DNA of 64,000 bases, taken from assembly GCA_035308025.1 (NCBI GenBank), contig DATGHL010000033.1:61666-125665 (forward strand), in the 5' to 3' direction. The notes under the pieces are model-generated. The model was not told where the DNA came from, searched no databases, and saw nothing but the letters and a program-made list of their open reading frames with translations. Shown here in pieces: positions 26,114-35,279 of this stretch (its first letter is position 1; every line of letters begins with the position of its first letter). Source of the DNA: Candidatus Binataceae bacterium (lineage in GTDB: Bacteria; Desulfobacterota; Binatia; Binatales; Binataceae). A program made the position numbers and the translations under genes.

Positions 26114-27306
26114 TGCGGAATGAGACGCACACGGGGACTCCGCCGTGGGTGATCGTCGCCGGCGGCTTCCATCGCGAGGGCGCGATGGACCAGCTCAACG
26201 CCGCGCTGGCGCGTTATCTGATAGGGCAGGGCACGCCGGTCCATCTGGTGGGCCATCGCTTTGACGATGAATTCATCGAGCATCCGGCCGCGCGGCTCCA
26301 CCGGGTGGCCAAGCCGGCGGGCTCGTTTTTTCTCGGCCAACGGCAACTCGATCGCGCAGGACGGGCGGTCGCCGCGCGGGTGACCGCTCGTTGTCCGGCG
26401 GCGCGGGTGCTGGTCAACGGCGTGAATTGCGCATGGCCTGATCTCAACTGGATTCATTTTGTCCATCAGGCGTTGCCGCCGCGCGTTGGAGGTGGCGGGC
26501 CGCGATGGCTGCGCCTCAAGAACCGGCTCGAAACCGAGTTGCAGGCGCGGCGCGAAAGAACGCTGCTCGGCGGAGCGCGGCGGCTCTTCGTCAACTCTGA
26601 ACGCACGCGAGCGGATTTGATCGAAACGCTGGGCCTCTCTAACGAGCGGATGACCACGGTCTATCCCGCGAGCGACATGGCTGTTGGGCCGCCATCGGCT
26701 GCGGATCGCGCCAGCGCGCGGGCCTGGCTGGGCTTCGCCACCGAGCCCGTCGTCGCCTTCGTCGGCACGCTCCGCCACGACCATCACAAGGGTTTCGATA
26801 CGCTGTGGCGCGCATGGCGGGAGCTCTGCGCACGCCCTGACTGGAGCGCGAGTCTTGTCGTCGCAGGCGGGGGCCGGATGCTCGAGAATTGGCGTCGCAG
26901 CGTTGCCGCGGCCGGTCTCGAAGGCCGCGTCCGGATGCTCGGGCACACGGAACGCATCGACGAAGTGCTCGCCGCCGCCGACCTGCTCGTCAGTCCCACA
27001 CGCTATGAAGCTTACGGGCTGAACGTCCATGAAGCGATCGCGCTTGGGGTCCCCGCGATGGTCACCGCGCGGGCGGGCGTGGCCGAGCGCTATCCGGCAG
27101 CCCTGCGCGACATGCTGCTTCCCGCGCCGGAGGATAGCGCGGACCTAAGCGCGCGTTTACTGGCCTGGAGCCTTAATCCATCCCGCGCGCGGCAGCGGTT
27201 CGAGGCCTTCGGCGCTCAGCTAAGAGCCTGCACTACGACGGCTATGGCGCGTCAGATAGTAGAGTTTTCCGCCTCGGAGACGGTTGAGAAAAAGTGCGCG
27301 AACTAA
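26110..27306 (+). CDS. GT4-type glycosyltransferase
   Basis: A 398-residue enzyme starting at ATGATG across the stop of the preceding gene. The frame stays open far upstream, but that part is out-of-phase polymerase sequence. It has VIVAGGFHREGAMDQLN at the N terminus, VAFVGTLRHDHHKGFDTLWRA at the domain junction, and EAYGLNVHEAIALGVPAMV as the EX7E motif. It is the last gene of this forward run and ends six bases from the convergent FkbH-like gene. Confidence 0.88.
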   Translation: MMRNETHTGTPPWVIVAGGFHREGAMDQLNAALARYLIGQGTPVHLVGHRFDDEFIEHPAARLHRVAKPAGSFFLGQRQLDRAGRAVAARVTARCPAARVLVNGVNCAWPDLNWIHFVHQALPPRVGGGGPRWLRLKNRLETELQARRERTLLGGARRLFVNSERTRADLIETLGLSNERMTTVYPASDMAVGPPSAADRASARAWLGFATEPVVAFVGTLRHDHHKGFDTLWRAWRELCARPDWSASLVVAGGGRMLENWRRSVAAAGLEGRVRMLGHTERIDEVLAAADLLVSPTRYEAYGLNVHEAIALGVPAMVTARAGVAERYPAALRDMLLPAPEDSADLSARLLAWSLNPSRARQRFEAFGAQLRACTTTAMARQIVEFSASETVEKKCAN

Positions 27307-27312
27307 GAAAGC

Positions 27313-29508
27313 TCAGGCGGAGAGCGAGATCAGCTCAGCGTCGATCGCGAGCCATTGCGGGTCGGCGGCGACTCTATCGCCAGCGCAGACCCATTTGACC
27401 CCATCCCACACAAAGCCGTTGGCGGGGTAAACGTCGCGGCAAGGATCGTTGCTGTCAGTCGGAGTGAAATAGCCATGCAAGCTGCTGGCGCGGATTTCCG
27501 CGGCGAGCCGCTTGAGGTGATTGAGCATCGCGACCTCAATGCCGAAACCGAAAACCCGGCAGCTCATCACCCACGCAATGATCTCGATCGCGGGGCCACC
27601 AGTTTCGATGAGTAGCGCGGAAATCAAGCCCATCTCACCGAATTTATCCGCCGCTTCGGCGGCCAGCAGGCGATGCTGCGGGTCGTCGAGCCACGCCAAA
27701 AGTTCCCGCACAGTGGTTCTGGCGCCACTAGTATTGAACTGATTGGTGCGATTGATGAGTTCCACCACCCGCGGCAGATCGCGCTTGCTGGCGTCGCGGA
27801 TTTTGAGCCGGAGCCGCAAGGTGTGCAGTAGCTTCTCGGCTTCGAGGCGGTCCGGCAGCGCGTCGAGAGATTGCTGCCGTTCGCGCCGCTCGCGATAGAG
27901 CTGCGCGCGGTCGGCGCCGCCCTGCGGCGATATCAGCGCCGCCCACCATTCGATCATCGCCCAGTCGCCTTCGGCGGCCGGGTCCATCGTTACGACTTCC
28001 GGCAGGGCCTCCTGAACCAGCGCACGTTCGTCTGCGCGATCGTCAAGAAACACGAAATCGTTCAGCCGGAGGTTCAGTTCCTGCGCGATGCGTATAAGGT
28101 TCGCGGCTTTCGGACCCCAGTTGATCTGCGCCGCGACGAAATCCGTCTCGGCGAGTAAGGCCCCATCCCACTTGATCTTGCGCGGAACGTTTTTGGAGCA
28201 AATCGCGAGCATCACGCCCCTCTCACGCAGCTTCTTCAAAACCGCCTGGCGCCGATGATCATGTTCGACCGGACCCTCGCCAATAGTGCCCTTCCACAGC
28301 GTGTTATCGAGATCCGCGACCAGAATCTTCTTGGTCGTCAGCTGGACCCGGCTCAGGATCAGACTCTGATAGGTCTCGGCGAGGTCACGGCTGAACACCG
28401 TGGGATGCACCACGCCGGAATCGTGAAAGGTCTCACCTAAAGGTAGATCGCCATGCCGGGCGAGCGCCACCCGCTCGTCGAGAATTGCGATCGCCGTGGC
28501 CGCGTCGCGACCGCGCCGCTCCACCAGCCGGCCGATCAGGTCGCTGGCGCGGCGCGCCGTCACTTGACGGGCGCGGCGTGTGACGAGATTTTTAATCTGG
28601 GATTGCCATGAGCAATCATGCCGCCGGAAATTCGCCGAGGTGTGGATGACGATCGCGCAATCGAAAAGTTCCCTGAGCAGCATCAGGGTGGCGCGGGTGC
28701 GGCGATGAGCCTCGGCGGCGAGCCGATGCAAATTGCGCCGCCGCAGCGCCAATCCCCCGTAGTGCGTGGCCGCGAACCCGACATCGAATTCATAGGTATA
28801 CGGGCTGTAACAGACGAGGTCGAATTGCTCATCGCGCAAGCCGCGAATCGCCGTGCGCAGTTCGCTGGGATTCTTGCTGGTCAGGAACGTCGGGCGCAAA
28901 AGGACGCCCGCGGCGGCGAGCGGCGCAGCTAAAAACGTCGCCAGATCAAGAAACAGGCAATCGCCGACAAACAGCACCCGGCATTGATTCGAGGGTGTGC
29001 GATCTGCGGCGGCCAGCGCAACGCTGAAGAATTCTTCGAGCCGCGCGCGGCCCGCTTGATCCAGCCGCGCCGCCGCTACACCCATAATCGCTTCGCGATC
29101 GGCCGCGATTAGCCCACGGCGCCGTTCGATCATCTGGGCGGGATCGTCCCCCGGCCAATGCGCCTGCTTGAAACGCTCACCGAGATAGAGATCGCGCCAG
29201 ACCCGGTCACCCGAGCGGATGTAGTTAATTAGAAAATCGGCGACCCCCAGCGTGTGGCGCACGGCGAATTCCTCCGCGCCGAGCGCGGCGCACTCGGCCG
29301 CGAATTTCTCCCATTGGCACAGCGGCGCGGCGAGCGCCGCCGCGATCAGGCTGCGCTCAGTAACCAGAGGCGCGACGGAATTTGCCTGACGTGCCGTCCA
29401 GGCTCGATCGCGAAAATCCTGCAAACCGTATTTCCTGTACCTGCCGCTCTCAACACCGTCCCACTCCAGCATATGCGGTGCAAGGCGCCTCCCTTCTGTT
29501 ACTCTCAC
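27313..29508 (-). CDS. FkbH-like protein: HAD-IIIC and GNAT domains
   Basis: A 731-residue protein. An N-terminal helical part (about 1-165) leads into a CRVLFVGDCLFLDLA segment typical of FkbH/BF1531-type SGNH-like domains. The HAD phosphatase-like domain starts near 394 with LVADLDNTLWKGTIGEG, and continues with LAICSKN and VFLDDRADER. A C-terminal GNAT-like domain covers about 565-715 (VVELINRTNQFN). FkbH enzymes make glyceryl-ACP for polyketides, and relatives in polysaccharide loci load acyl or glyceryl groups. The start is uncertain: GTG at 29508, or ATG at 29472. It is on the strand opposite to its neighbours. Confidence 0.88.
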   Translation of the reverse strand: MRVTEGRRLAPHMLEWDGVESGRYRKYGLQDFRDRAWTARQANSVAPLVTERSLIAAALAAPLCQWEKFAAECAALGAEEFAVRHTLGVADFLINYIRSGDRVWRDLYLGERFKQAHWPGDDPAQMIERRRGLIAADREAIMGVAAARLDQAGRARLEEFFSVALAAADRTPSNQCRVLFVGDCLFLDLATFLAAPLAAAGVLLRPTFLTSKNPSELRTAIRGLRDEQFDLVCYSPYTYEFDVGFAATHYGGLALRRRNLHRLAAEAHRRTRATLMLLRELFDCAIVIHTSANFRRHDCSWQSQIKNLVTRRARQVTARRASDLIGRLVERRGRDAATAIAILDERVALARHGDLPLGETFHDSGVVHPTVFSRDLAETYQSLILSRVQLTTKKILVADLDNTLWKGTIGEGPVEHDHRRQAVLKKLRERGVMLAICSKNVPRKIKWDGALLAETDFVAAQINWGPKAANLIRIAQELNLRLNDFVFLDDRADERALVQEALPEVVTMDPAAEGDWAMIEWWAALISPQGGADRAQLYRERRERQQSLDALPDRLEAEKLLHTLRLRLKIRDASKRDLPRVVELINRTNQFNTSGARTTVRELLAWLDDPQHRLLAAEAADKFGEMGLISALLIETGGPAIEIIAWVMSCRVFGFGIEVAMLNHLKRLAAEIRASSLHGYFTPTDSNDPCRDVYPANGFVWDGVKWVCAGDRVAADPQWLAIDAELISLSA

Positions 29509-29673
29509 GCGCGCACCCGTGGGGGAGCGGAATGAGCAGGCCAGACAAACGTGCGCGAAGAATCCCGGACTTCACCCCGCAGACCCCGCACAGCATGAAC
29601 CAGCATAACTTGCGCAGAGGTTCCCTAAATCGCGGATGCTCATATACTGATAGTCTCACTACGGAGCGGACGG

Positions 29674-30588
29674 ATGCGCGACCTTGAGCGAATAGCAGAT
29701 CAGCCCGAGTTCACTGCCGCGCCCGAATTGCAGGAGTTACCGCGAACGGACGGGCCGACCCGCGGAACGCCCGCACCCACAATCACGATTACCAGCCTGC
29801 GCAGATGGCGCGGTTTCGGGCTGGCCGAGCTGTGGGACCATCGCGACCTCGGATTTTTCTTGGCCTGGCGCGACGTCAAGGTGCGCTATCAGCAGACGGT
29901 GCTGGGAATCGCCTGGGCGGTCCTGCAACCGTTCCTCACGATGGTGGTCTTTACGCTCCTGTTTGGCCGGCTGGCGCGCGTGCCCTCGGAGGGCGAGCCG
30001 TACGCGATTTTCTCCTATGCCGCGCTCCTGCCGTGGAATTTTTTCACGGGAGCTGTGGGCAACGCGGGTAACAGCCTGGTCGGCAGCGCCAATCTGATAA
30101 CCAAGGTCTATTTTCCGCGACTGGTGATTCCGGTGGCGGCGGTCGGCGCGGCACTCGTGGATTTTGCGATCGCCGCGGTGATTTTGTTCCTGATGACGCC
30201 GTGGTACGGCGTTCCCTTTACGCCGAGCCTCCTGATGTTTCCGGTGCTGACACTGCTGACTGCGATAGTCGCCGCCGGCGTCGGCATGTGGCTCGCGGCG
30301 CTCAACGTGAAATACCGCGACGTCCGCTATGCATTGCCGTTTGCACTGCAGCTCTGGATGTTCGTCACGCCGGTTATCTATCCGTTGAGTCTGGTACCGG
30401 CGCGATGGCGGTGGCTGCTGGGACTGAATCCGCTCAGCGCCATAATCGAGGGGTACCGCGATGCGATTTTCGGGCGGCCTCTGGATTGGTCCGCGCTGGC
30501 GCTCGCAGCGCTGACAGCGGCTGTGATCCTGATATATGCGGCCTATGCATTCCGGCGCATGGAAAGCGAATTCGCGGATTTCATCTGA
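29674..30588 (+). CDS. wzm: ABC-2 polysaccharide exporter permease (Wzm-like)
   Basis: A 304-residue inner-membrane protein with a cytoplasmic N-terminal tail of about 45 residues. The conserved ABC2 start is LWDHRDLGFFLAWRDVKVRYQQT, followed by six membrane spans and the LNVKYRDVRYALPF cytoplasmic loop. It works with the downstream ATPase to export undecaprenyl-linked glycan. The 165 bases upstream, shared with the divergent FkbH-like gene, contain TATACT at 29643-29648 as a possible -10 element but no convincing -35. Confidence 0.93.
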   Translation: MRDLERIADQPEFTAAPELQELPRTDGPTRGTPAPTITITSLRRWRGFGLAELWDHRDLGFFLAWRDVKVRYQQTVLGIAWAVLQPFLTMVVFTLLFGRLARVPSEGEPYAIFSYAALLPWNFFTGAVGNAGNSLVGSANLITKVYFPRLVIPVAAVGAALVDFAIAAVILFLMTPWYGVPFTPSLLMFPVLTLLTAIVAAGVGMWLAALNVKYRDVRYALPFALQLWMFVTPVIYPLSLVPARWRWLLGLNPLSAIIEGYRDAIFGRPLDWSALALAALTAAVILIYAAYAFRRMESEFADFI

Positions 30589-30610
30589 GGCGGCGGGAGT
30601 CTGCGTCGAA

Positions 30611-31882
30611 ATGCATCCGATGATCCGCGCCGAGCATTTGGGCAAGCGCTATCAAATCGGCGTGCGCGAATCGAATCGCACGCTGCGCGAGAGCGTTATG
30701 CACGCGATGAATGCGCCGCTACGACGGTTACGCGCGGGCTTCGTGCGTGAACGCGCAGCCCCGCAGTACGTGCAGGCGCTCGACGGCGTGAGCTTCGAGG
30801 TTGATGCGGGCGAAGTGCTGGGGATCATCGGACGCAACGGCGCGGGGAAATCGACCCTGCTGAAAATCCTTGCGCGCATCACCGCCCCGACGCGCGGTCG
30901 CGCAGAGCTCTACGGCCGCGTCGGCAGCCTGCTCGAAGTCGGCACGGGATTTCATCCGGAACTGACCGGACGCGACAACGTCTTTCTGAGCGGCGCGATT
31001 CTCGGCATGCGCCGCGCCGAGATCGCACGCAAGTTCGACGCGATCGTCGCCTTCGCCGAGGTCGAGCGCTTCATCGACACCCCCGTCAAGCGCTACTCCA
31101 GCGGGATGCATGTGCGGCTCGCGTTCGCCGTCGCGGCCCATCTGGAGCCGGAGATTCTGCTGGTGGACGAAGTCCTCGCGGTGGGCGACGCCGCCTTCCA
31201 GAAGCGCTGTCTGGGCAAGATCAACGAAGTTGCGCGCGCCGGCCGCACGGTCCTGTTCGTCAGCCACAACCTGGCCTCGATCGAGTCGCTCTGTCGCTCA
31301 TGCATGATTATCGGCGATGGGCGCGTCGAGGCGATTGGCGCGCCGGCCGCGATGATCGCGCGATATATGAGCGCCGAGCTCTTACGCGAACGCCGGATGC
31401 GCGACCTCGGCGCCCATCCGGGGCGCACGCGCGGCTCGGTCCCGCTGATGACCGAGGTGCGGCTGCGCTCGCAGCCCGATGGCCTCGAAGGCGCCGCGAA
31501 GATGGGCGGTGCGCTAACGGTGCAGGCGCACTTTGCCGTCCCGCATCCGATCCGGCCGATCCTCGGAGTCACGATCAAAACCGCGAACGGCGCGCCGATT
31601 CTGGGCGTCAGTAATCGTTGGACGCGCGCCGGCTGCGACGGGCCTGCGCTGACGCACGGCACGATTCGCTGCACCTTCGAGCACCTCCCTTTGATGCCGG
31701 GTACCTACATGCTCGATCTCTATTTCGGCGATTTCGCCGAGATGACGCGCGACCTCGACGTGATCATTGACGCGATCGCGCTCGAAGTCTTTCCGGCGGA
31801 TATCTACGGTACCGGAATGATTCCACGTTCAGTGGATGGTCCGGTGTTTTGCGACGCGAACTGGACCGTCGATTCCGCATGA
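30611..31882 (+). CDS. wzt: ABC exporter ATPase with Wzt-type carbohydrate-binding tail
   Basis: A 423-residue protein if started at the ATG at 30611 (a second Met is three codons on). The ATPase domain has Walker A GRNGAGKST, signature YSSGMHVRLAF and Walker B ILLVDEVLAVGD. The extra C-terminal domain (about 275-415; GVTIKTANGAPILGVSN, LMPGTYMLDLYFGD) is the Wzt_C beta sandwich. In O9a-type O antigen systems that domain recognises the finished chain end, so export here may depend on a terminal modification. The stop overlaps the next start by four bases. Confidence 0.93.
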   Translation: MHPMIRAEHLGKRYQIGVRESNRTLRESVMHAMNAPLRRLRAGFVRERAAPQYVQALDGVSFEVDAGEVLGIIGRNGAGKSTLLKILARITAPTRGRAELYGRVGSLLEVGTGFHPELTGRDNVFLSGAILGMRRAEIARKFDAIVAFAEVERFIDTPVKRYSSGMHVRLAFAVAAHLEPEILLVDEVLAVGDAAFQKRCLGKINEVARAGRTVLFVSHNLASIESLCRSCMIIGDGRVEAIGAPAAMIARYMSAELLRERRMRDLGAHPGRTRGSVPLMTEVRLRSQPDGLEGAAKMGGALTVQAHFAVPHPIRPILGVTIKTANGAPILGVSNRWTRAGCDGPALTHGTIRCTFEHLPLMPGTYMLDLYFGDFAEMTRDLDVIIDAIALEVFPADIYGTGMIPRSVDGPVFCDANWTVDSA

Positions 31883-33024
31883 TATGGCAGATTCTTACCG
31901 GTGAGTACCCGCCCGATCGCGGCGGCGTCAGCGACTACACCAGATGCGTCGCGCGCGGTTTGGCCGCCGCCGGCGACGAGGTCCATGTCTGGGCGCCACC
32001 CTCGACCGGGTTGCCGTCCGAAGACGCGGGGGTTGTGCTGCATCGTCTTCCCGATCGCTTTGGCCCGCTCACCCTCCCGCGGCTCGGCGCGATGATAGCG
32101 CGAGCCGGTGGCGGGCGTCTGCTGGTCCAGTATGAGCCGCAGGCCTTCGGTTGGCGCGGGATGAACGTGGCACTCTGCGCATGGCTGGCGGCGCGGCGCG
32201 GTCGTGGCGAACCGACGGTGATGTGCCACGAAGTCATGTTCCCGATCTCACGTGAGCAGCCGTGGTCGCAAAATTTGCGCGGCGTGGTTAATCGCATCAT
32301 GGCTGCGATCGTCGTAAGGTCGGCGGCGCGCATTTTCGTCTCGACGCCATATTGGGCGGAAGTGCTGCGCCGGCAGGTCGGTGTGGTGCGCGACGCCGTA
32401 TGGTTGCCGCTGCCAAGCACGATTCCGGCCCTTCACGATGAAGCCGCGGTGCTCGGATTGCGGCGTAGCCTGATACCGGCTGGTGGCTCACTGCTCGGCC
32501 ACTTCAGCACCTATCCTGGGACGACTCGACGTCTGCTCGCGGAGGTGCTGCCGCGAATTCTGGATGCGAGGAAAAACCTCGAAGTCGTGCTGATGGGCGC
32601 GGGCAGCCGCGAGTTCCGCGCGACGCTGGGGAAGCTTCCGCGCGAATTGCCAGGACGGATTCATGCGACCGGATATCTGCCCGCGGCCGATGCGTCGGCG
32701 CATCTCTCGGGCTGCGATCTGATGTTGCAACCGTACGCTGATGGAGCTTGCGCTCGGCGGACTACACTGGTTGCGGCGCTTGCGCACGGGCGACCGATCG
32801 TCAGCAACCGCGGTTCGGCGACGGAGAGTTTGTGGCAGCAGACCGCCGCGCTCGCGCTGGTTGATGATGAAGCCGCGGCCCTCGCGGATCGCCTCCTCGA
32901 GCTTCTGGACGACCCTGCGGCGCAAGCGCGTTACGGCGCAAGCGCCGCCGCGCTCTATCGGACGCGCTTTGCGCTGGAGCATACGATCGGACCACTGCGA
33001 GCGGAGCTATGGGGCTCGCTATGA
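31879..33024 (+). CDS. GT4-like glycosyltransferase
   Basis: A 381-residue enzyme beginning MIWQILTGEYPPDRGGVSDYT, a typical GT-B acceptor-domain start. The donor-domain segment is less canonical: instead of the usual EGFGL..E pattern it reads PYADGACARRTTLVAALAHGRPIV. The start overlaps wzt by four bases, so it is translated with the exporter. It may therefore act on the exported chain, which is inference. Confidence 0.85.
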   Translation: MIWQILTGEYPPDRGGVSDYTRCVARGLAAAGDEVHVWAPPSTGLPSEDAGVVLHRLPDRFGPLTLPRLGAMIARAGGGRLLVQYEPQAFGWRGMNVALCAWLAARRGRGEPTVMCHEVMFPISREQPWSQNLRGVVNRIMAAIVVRSAARIFVSTPYWAEVLRRQVGVVRDAVWLPLPSTIPALHDEAAVLGLRRSLIPAGGSLLGHFSTYPGTTRRLLAEVLPRILDARKNLEVVLMGAGSREFRATLGKLPRELPGRIHATGYLPAADASAHLSGCDLMLQPYADGACARRTTLVAALAHGRPIVSNRGSATESLWQQTAALALVDDEAAALADRLLELLDDPAAQARYGASAAALYRTRFALEHTIGPLRAELWGSL

Positions 33025-34040
33025 AGCCCGCGACGCCGCGCGTCAGCGTGCTGATCGCGACGCACAACAGGCCCGATTATCTGCGTGGCGCGATCGCGAG
33101 CGTTCTCTTGGGCGCTTACGCGGAGTTCGAGGTAATCGTCTCGGATGACGCCGGCCCGCCGCACAACCGCGCGGTAGTGGAGTCCTTCGCCGATCCGCGG
33201 GTGCATTACCGGCGCAACCCGGAGCGCCTCGGGATCGCCGGCAACCATCTGGCGGCAGCCCGCGACGCGCGCGGCGACTATGTTGCCGTGCTCAACGACG
33301 ACGACGTCTGGGAGCCGGAACTCCTCGCGACCCTGGCGCCGCTTCTCGACGCGAATGTGAATCTGGCCGTCGCCTTCGCCGACCATCACATCATCGATGC
33401 TGACGGCGCGCTCGACGCGGCTGCGACGGCGTCTAGCAGCCGGCGCTGGAAGCGCGATCGCCTCGCGGATCGAGAATATGGCAACCGCGACTTTCAGCGG
33501 ATTGCGCTGGTCGATCAGAGCATCGCGATCGTCGCGGCGCTCTTTCGGCGGAGCGCGATTGATTGGTCGGACTTTCCCCTTGAAACCGGCCCGGCCTACG
33601 ACCTGTGGCTGACTTATCTCGCCTGCCGCGGCGGCGGCGCGGCCTGGTACGCATCGCGGCGGCTGGCGCGCTTCCGGGTTCATCGCGAGAGCGCGAGCGT
33701 GCTCGAGAGCGCAAGCGCCGCGTGCGCGGCGATCTTCATCTATTCGCGTTTGAGTGCGGATCCCGCGCTGGCGCATTGGCGACGGCTGTTCGCTGCGCGG
33801 CTGAAATATGCTCACCTCCGCTACGCGCTCGCCTTGTCCGAGCGGGGCGGAACCAAGTCGCCGCGCGAGCATTTATGGCTGGCGCTCTGCTCGAAGCATG
33901 GCCCGCGCGCAGCGCTGGCGATGGCCTTGAGCTTCGTGCCCGATCATGTGCGCGCAAATCTTTTGCGCCGGACGCGCGCGATCTTGCGCGGCGCGATACG
34001 TTCGTCGCGCAAAAGTGCCGCGGTTGCGCGATGGCGGTAA
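33021..34040 (+). CDS. Family 2 glycosyltransferase
   Basis: A 339-residue GT-A enzyme. The start at 33021 (ATGA overlap with the previous stop) gives MKPATPRVSVLIATHNRPDYLRG. Motifs are VIVSDDAGP, the metal-binding DDDVWEPELL, and a later FRVHRESAS segment. It lacks membrane spans, so it is a soluble or peripheral cytoplasmic enzyme. The stop lies ten bases inside the next gene. Confidence 0.9.
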   Translation: MKPATPRVSVLIATHNRPDYLRGAIASVLLGAYAEFEVIVSDDAGPPHNRAVVESFADPRVHYRRNPERLGIAGNHLAAARDARGDYVAVLNDDDVWEPELLATLAPLLDANVNLAVAFADHHIIDADGALDAAATASSSRRWKRDRLADREYGNRDFQRIALVDQSIAIVAALFRRSAIDWSDFPLETGPAYDLWLTYLACRGGGAAWYASRRLARFRVHRESASVLESASAACAAIFIYSRLSADPALAHWRRLFAARLKYAHLRYALALSERGGTKSPREHLWLALCSKHGPRAALAMALSFVPDHVRANLLRRTRAILRGAIRSSRKSAAVARWR

Positions 34041-35263
34041 GTTTCGCACCCGGTCGCGCGGCGGCGCGCGCGGCGCAGCGCGTATTTTTTTTGGTCGAGG
34101 GCTTCACGGACATTCGCTTCGTCGCCGGGCTCAGCGAGATCTGCGAGCTCACCATGGTCGTGCCGGCTGTCGAGTACCGCGCAAGCGGCCTCGCCCAGCG
34201 CCTCGCGGAACTCAGTCTGAAGCTTGAGCTGATCGAGATCGGCGGCAGGCGGCTCGCTTTTCAAATCGGCTCGCTGGCGTGGCTGATGCGCCATGCCGCG
34301 CGTTTCGACGTAATTCTTGCGCAGGAGGCCTTGCGCGGCGCGCTGAATGCAAATCTGGCCGGTAGGCTGCGACGCGTGCCGGTCGTGACCTACATCGGGA
34401 TAGCGCCGGTCGAGTACTTTCGTTGCCGACGGGAGCGGCAGCAAATCGGCCGCATCAGAGCGCTCGCCGGCGAAGCGGTCATCCGCACGTTGCTCGCGCT
34501 CAATGGACGCCTCGCCGCACGCACGCTCGCGATGGGTCCGTATGTGCGCGGAGTTGCCGAACGCTACAGTTCGCGAGTCGGGATCGGTCGCTATTATGGG
34601 GTGGATACGGCGCGGTTTCGGCCCGCCGACGCCGGCGAGCGGACGGCGCTGCGCGCGCGTCTCGGGCTTCCGCACGATCGTTTCATGGTGTTGTTCGCAA
34701 GCCGAATCAGCCACGAGAAGGATCCTGAGACGGTGATCCGGGCGGTCGCGAGCGTGCGGGCGCGCGGTTTAAACGCCGTGCTGATCAACCTCGGCGGCGG
34801 CTGGCAGGAATTTCTCGCGCTCGCTCGCCGCCTGTGCGGGCCTGAGGTCGATGAATGGGCTATCGGGCGACCGGCGGTGAATCCGCTGACCGAAGTGTTC
34901 GACTATTTCCGCTGTACCGACGTCGTTGCGCAGGCGTCGCTCGCGGAGGGCGCGGCCTTCGCGACGCTCGAGGCGCTGGCTTGCGCCACGCCCGTGGTCG
35001 CAACCGCCGTCGGTGGGATGGCGATCCAGCTCGACGGTCTGGCGCAGATTGTCCCGCGCGGCGACGCCAACGCGATGGCGGAGGCGATTTTGTGGGTCGC
35101 GGCAAATTGCGAAGCGGCGCGCGCGCAGGCCAAGCTGGGTCGCGACTACGTCAACGCCGAGTGGAATCGCGATAAGGCATTCGCCGATCTGCGTCAGGTA
35201 ATCGAAGAGGTCGCGACCAGCGCGAGTCGCTGGCTTCACAGCCGTCAACGCTCGCACGCTTGA
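34031..35263 (+). CDS. GT4-type glycosyltransferase
   Basis: A 410-residue enzyme when started at the ATG at 34031, which overlaps the end of the previous gene by ten bases. The reading frame is open well upstream, but that portion is antiparallel in composition to the GT2 gene and not family sequence. Donor-domain motifs are LFASRISHEKDPETVI and EGAAFATLEALACATPVVA. The N-terminal domain is short of the usual GGxE loop, as in some Wza-locus enzymes. Confidence 0.85.
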   Translation: MAVSFAPGRAAARAAQRVFFLVEGFTDIRFVAGLSEICELTMVVPAVEYRASGLAQRLAELSLKLELIEIGGRRLAFQIGSLAWLMRHAARFDVILAQEALRGALNANLAGRLRRVPVVTYIGIAPVEYFRCRRERQQIGRIRALAGEAVIRTLLALNGRLAARTLAMGPYVRGVAERYSSRVGIGRYYGVDTARFRPADAGERTALRARLGLPHDRFMVLFASRISHEKDPETVIRAVASVRARGLNAVLINLGGGWQEFLALARRLCGPEVDEWAIGRPAVNPLTEVFDYFRCTDVVAQASLAEGAAFATLEALACATPVVATAVGGMAIQLDGLAQIVPRGDANAMAEAILWVAANCEAARAQAKLGRDYVNAEWNRDKAFADLRQVIEEVATSASRWLHSRQRSHA

Positions 35264-35279
35264 GTTGTGATCGTGGAAG

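Noticed and set aside
33605..34030. N-terminal extension of the glycosyltransferase at 34031
   Set aside because: It lies within the family 2 glycosyltransferase gene in another frame and has no family motifs.
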